Source: Atkinsonella hypoxylon | Taxonomy: Eukaryota > Ascomycota > Sordariomycetes > Hypocreales > Clavicipitaceae | Direction: 5' to 3' | DNA: 64,000 bases | Assembly: GCA_000729835.1 (NCBI GenBank) | Contig: JFHB01000134.1 | Coordinates: 17,805 to 81,804, forward strand | Shown: positions 62,027 to 64,000 of the stretch, piece by piece | Layout: every line of letters starts with the position of its first letter | Numbering within the stretch: the first letter of the stretch is position 1 | Notes under the pieces: model-generated | What the model was told of the DNA's origin: nothing | The model's input: the letters and a program-made list of their open reading frames with translations, nothing else | The model's database searches: none | Made by a program: the position numbers and the translations under genes

Positions 62027-62269
62027 TGTTACGGGATAAGCCTACAGACCCGCAGGTCACTAGTGCACGTGACCGCAATTATGTATAAGTAGTCAGAAGC
62101 AACACTCAGGTAGTTAGATTGAACAATCAACCATCATTTACTAGAACACTATTACCAGATGCTCCTTACAGTAGCTCTTACGACTCCTCTCACGAATCAT
62201 TGCATAACCTGTCGAATCCGACAACCCATCGTCACTTCCGACAAACCTACGTCGGATCCCACCGTAACA
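62027..62269 (+). mobile_element. Solo gypsy A LTR (243 bp), nearly unmutated
   Basis: TGTTACGGGATAAGCC...GGATCCCACCGTAACA, flanked by AGTAT at 62022-62026 and 62270-62274, inserted in the C6 LTR. It is the best-preserved A LTR in the window and defines the family consensus. The 67-codon open frame at 62119-62322 runs across the LTR boundary and is not a gene. Confidence 0.95.
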
Positions 62270-62434
62270 AGTATATACTAAAAGAGGCTCCTAAGGGGAA
62301 AGACCTACCCCTAAATATATAGTATAAAGGTATAGAAAGGCTTTTAGTTTCTTCTCTTTTTCCTTTTTCTCTCTATAATTATAGTTCTTATTATAAATGC
62401 TAATTAGCAGTAGCTATTAAGCTAGTTTATTATA

Positions 62435-63085
62435 TACTATAATTATTCTATAGATAGAACACTAGTAAGAACAATATTATTTAGTTATAATAATAAAGGC
62501 TTAGCTAGCTAGCTTAAGCACTCTTTTAACCTCTATAGAGAGGTAGAGAAAAATACAGTATAAATTAGCTAAAAAGCAGTAGAAATTATAGTACTTTATA
62601 AATTAGTTAAGAGCTAATCTCTATAGATAAAGGAACTATAACGCTTTATAATAAACTATATATAGATAAAGAAGTAGCTTTAAGCTGTAGTAAGCTAGTA
62701 GCTAAAGAAACGTAAATAGAAGCTTCTACCTATAGTAAACCCTTATAATAGAAATAAATAGAGCTTTTAGGCTTAGTAAATAGTAATTACCTAAAAACTC
62801 TAAGCTAATAGTGCCTTTATAGGTATAATATAGAACTAGTAGTACTATTTATACTAAAGCTTATTGCTTAAGGTTTAGTAAAGAGTAGCTACCTATTATA
62901 AGGTAGATAAAGTAAAAGAATACAATATATAGAAGTTTCTTAATTACTTAAAATTAGTCTTTATAGATTTTTATTAGTAAAACTAAGCTTTAATTAAGCT
63001 TAATTAGCTTTAATAAAGTAGTAATAAGTAGTTTATAGAATTCTATATTTATTTTAAGGAGAAAATTATACTAATAGAAGAGGCT
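62435..63085 (+). pseudogene. Gypsy C6 gag fragment
   Basis: Plus-strand counterpart of C1 36200-36852, with Gln-to-stop changes and no open frame left. It is truncated at 63085 by C7. Confidence 0.7.
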
Positions 63086-63530
63086 TGTTATAGACTCGAG
63101 CCTTAGGCTTAGGTCTTTTAGTAGAGGGAGAACAGTAGGAGGGGGACAAAGATCTATGTAGGTAAAGGGATAGAAGCGAGCTACATTTGTTTAGGGGTTA
63201 TCTAGACTTCACTAAGCCCTAGAGAGAGAACCTTAGCTATAGAGTATATACTAAAAGGGGCTTCTAAGGGGATAAACCTACCTCTAAATATATAGTATAG
63301 AGGTATAGAGAGGTTTCTAGTTCCTTCTCTTTTCCCCCTTTTCTCTCTATAATTATAGTTCTTATTATAGACGCTAGTTAGCAGCAGCCACTAGGCTAGT
63401 CTATTATATACTATAATTATTCTATAGATAGAACACTAGCAAGAGCAATATTGTTTAGTTATAGCAATAAGGGTTTAGCTAGCTAGCTTAAGCACCCTTT
63501 TAACCCCTATAGGGAGGTAGGGGGAGATAC
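63086..63530 (+). mobile_element. Gypsy C7: 5' LTR (63086-63408) and start of gag
   Basis: A 323-bp LTR, TGTTATAGACTCGAGCC...CTAGTCTATTATA, follows AGGCT, the expected left target duplication. The first ~120 bp of gag follow and then end at about 63530, where unrelated sequence begins. The remainder is absent or displaced by the next element. Confidence 0.8.
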
Positions 63531-63531
63531 A

Positions 63532-64000
63532 TGTGACGTACTGCAGCAGAGGGACTTGCTGTTGTGCACATAGATTGCCTATACGTGCCTATAACCTATA
63601 AGCTAAAGTATTCCATCTGTATAACGGATTGGAATCTTGTACCCTTTTGCAGGAAAGGGAGCGCGGTTAGTCTAGTAGTAATATACATTAACAGTAGCTT
63701 AGTTAGCGGCTGTTACATTATTCTAATCTACCTAAAGGTCCTAAGTTCGAATCCGGGATAGAGGGAGTTTTCTGCCTCTAGTACCTTAGGTTATATCCGC
63801 TGGCCTAGTTAGGACTAGTGCAAGTAAAAAGTAGATACCCTAGTTAATTAGTAAGTAGACTAATTTAAACGTTCCTTACTAGATTAAAAGCTAAACCTAA
63901 TTAGGTCACGAAAAGTAGGGCACTAAAGGAAAAAGTGGGTCCGCTAACTAATTAGGTTTAGCTTGTAAGGAGGGGTAGTATAACGTACTGCAGCAGAGGG
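63532..64000 (+). repeat. tRNA-related, SINE-like unit bracketed by direct repeats
   Basis: An A-box-like TTAGTCTAGTAG (63667-63678) and a B-box AGTTCGAATCC (63744-63754) are spaced somewhat too far apart for a plain tRNA, and the arms pair poorly, so this is tRNA-derived rather than a working tRNA. The sequence TGACGTACTGCAGCAGAGGG at 63534-63553 recurs with one G-to-A change at the window end (63981-64000). Inside is a perfect 17-bp inverted repeat, AAGCTAAACCTAATTAG at 63888-63904 and its complement at 63948-63964. The direct repeat may be a target duplication or the start of a longer repeat cut by the window. Confidence 0.5.

Larger units (their letters stand above)
61865..63085 (+). mobile_element. 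Gypsy C6: 5' LTR plus gag, in plus orientation, interrupted twice
   Basis: LTR 61865-62434 (323-bp LTR plus a 243-bp solo A LTR and its 5-bp duplication) is followed directly by gag sequence 62435-63085. At 63086 another C element (C7) is inserted in gag. Left flank is ATAAC; the right end of C6 is outside the window. Confidence 0.85.

Noticed and set aside
62119..62322. 67-codon frame
   Set aside because: Runs from a solo A LTR into the surrounding C LTR, so it postdates an insertion and cannot be an evolved gene.
63661..63760. Functional tRNA gene
   Set aside because: A/B boxes are present, but the acceptor and T arms do not pair well and the spacing is too long; better explained as tRNA-derived repeat.
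63564..63761. 65-codon frame
   Set aside because: Overlaps the tRNA-related boxes of the SINE-like unit and has no coding features.

Overview
The window looks like a transposon graveyard from a filamentous ascomycete, with one ordinary gene. About 59 kb is extremely rich in A+T and in TpA, and it is built from LTR retrotransposons. Their reading frames survive, but they are broken mostly where CAA/CAG (Gln) or TGG (Trp) became TAA/TAG, and many Gly, Asp and Met codons carry G-to-A changes. Paired copies differ almost only by C-to-T and G-to-A transitions. That pattern is the mark of repeat-induced point mutation (RIP). The spliced gene near the right end has a 51-bp GT-AG intron, which also fits an ascomycete.

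Four repeat families explain nearly everything. Family A is a Ty3/gypsy element with 243-bp LTRs, gag, protease, RT, integrase and an extra downstream ORF. Family B is a Ty1/copia element with ~694-bp LTRs, a single gag-pol frame and an initiator-tRNA-Met half-tRNA primer site. Family C is a Ty3/gypsy chromovirus with 323-bp LTRs, gag, RT, integrase with chromodomain, and an extra ~500-codon downstream ORF. Family D is an element with a constant GC-rich terminus (GCGACACA) and an unrecognised long frame.

The layout is nested like Russian dolls, and the order can be read from target-site duplications (TSDs). At 1-2107 lies D1, which replaces the 5' end of gypsy A1 (2108-23992). A1 is split by gypsy A2 (4792-22589, TSD ACTAT), and A2 is split by copia B1 on the minus strand (8988-16819, TSD GTAAT). 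A1 itself sits in an older A copy, A0, of which 23993-24724 remains. A0 is cut by copia B2 (24725-56795). B2 holds gypsy C3 (25760-50056, TSD GGCAC), which holds C2 (28020-44220, TSD GGTAG), which holds C1 (29094-37175, TSD AGCGC). After the inserts are removed, C1, C2 and C3 are each about 8.1 kb. Positions 56796-59454 hold fragments: the 3' end of C4 split by solo copia LTR B3, two tail-to-tail D copies, and solo LTR C5.

At 59455 the composition changes sharply to normal-GC, non-RIP DNA. The only gene that looks functional lies here: a two-exon gene (59940-61535) for a 514-residue protein with an HNH_2-type nuclease domain. From 61865 onward repeats resume: C6 (5' LTR, split by a nearly unmutated solo A LTR, then gag), C7 inserted in C6, and finally a tRNA-related, SINE-like unit bracketed by direct repeats at the window edge.

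Nothing here works together as a pathway. The biology is repeated invasion, RIP silencing and recombination around a small gene island. The most unusual items are the uncharacterised third ORFs of gypsy families A and C, the three-deep self-nesting of C, an unmutated patch inside A1, mismatched flanks of B2, and the isolated HNH gene.
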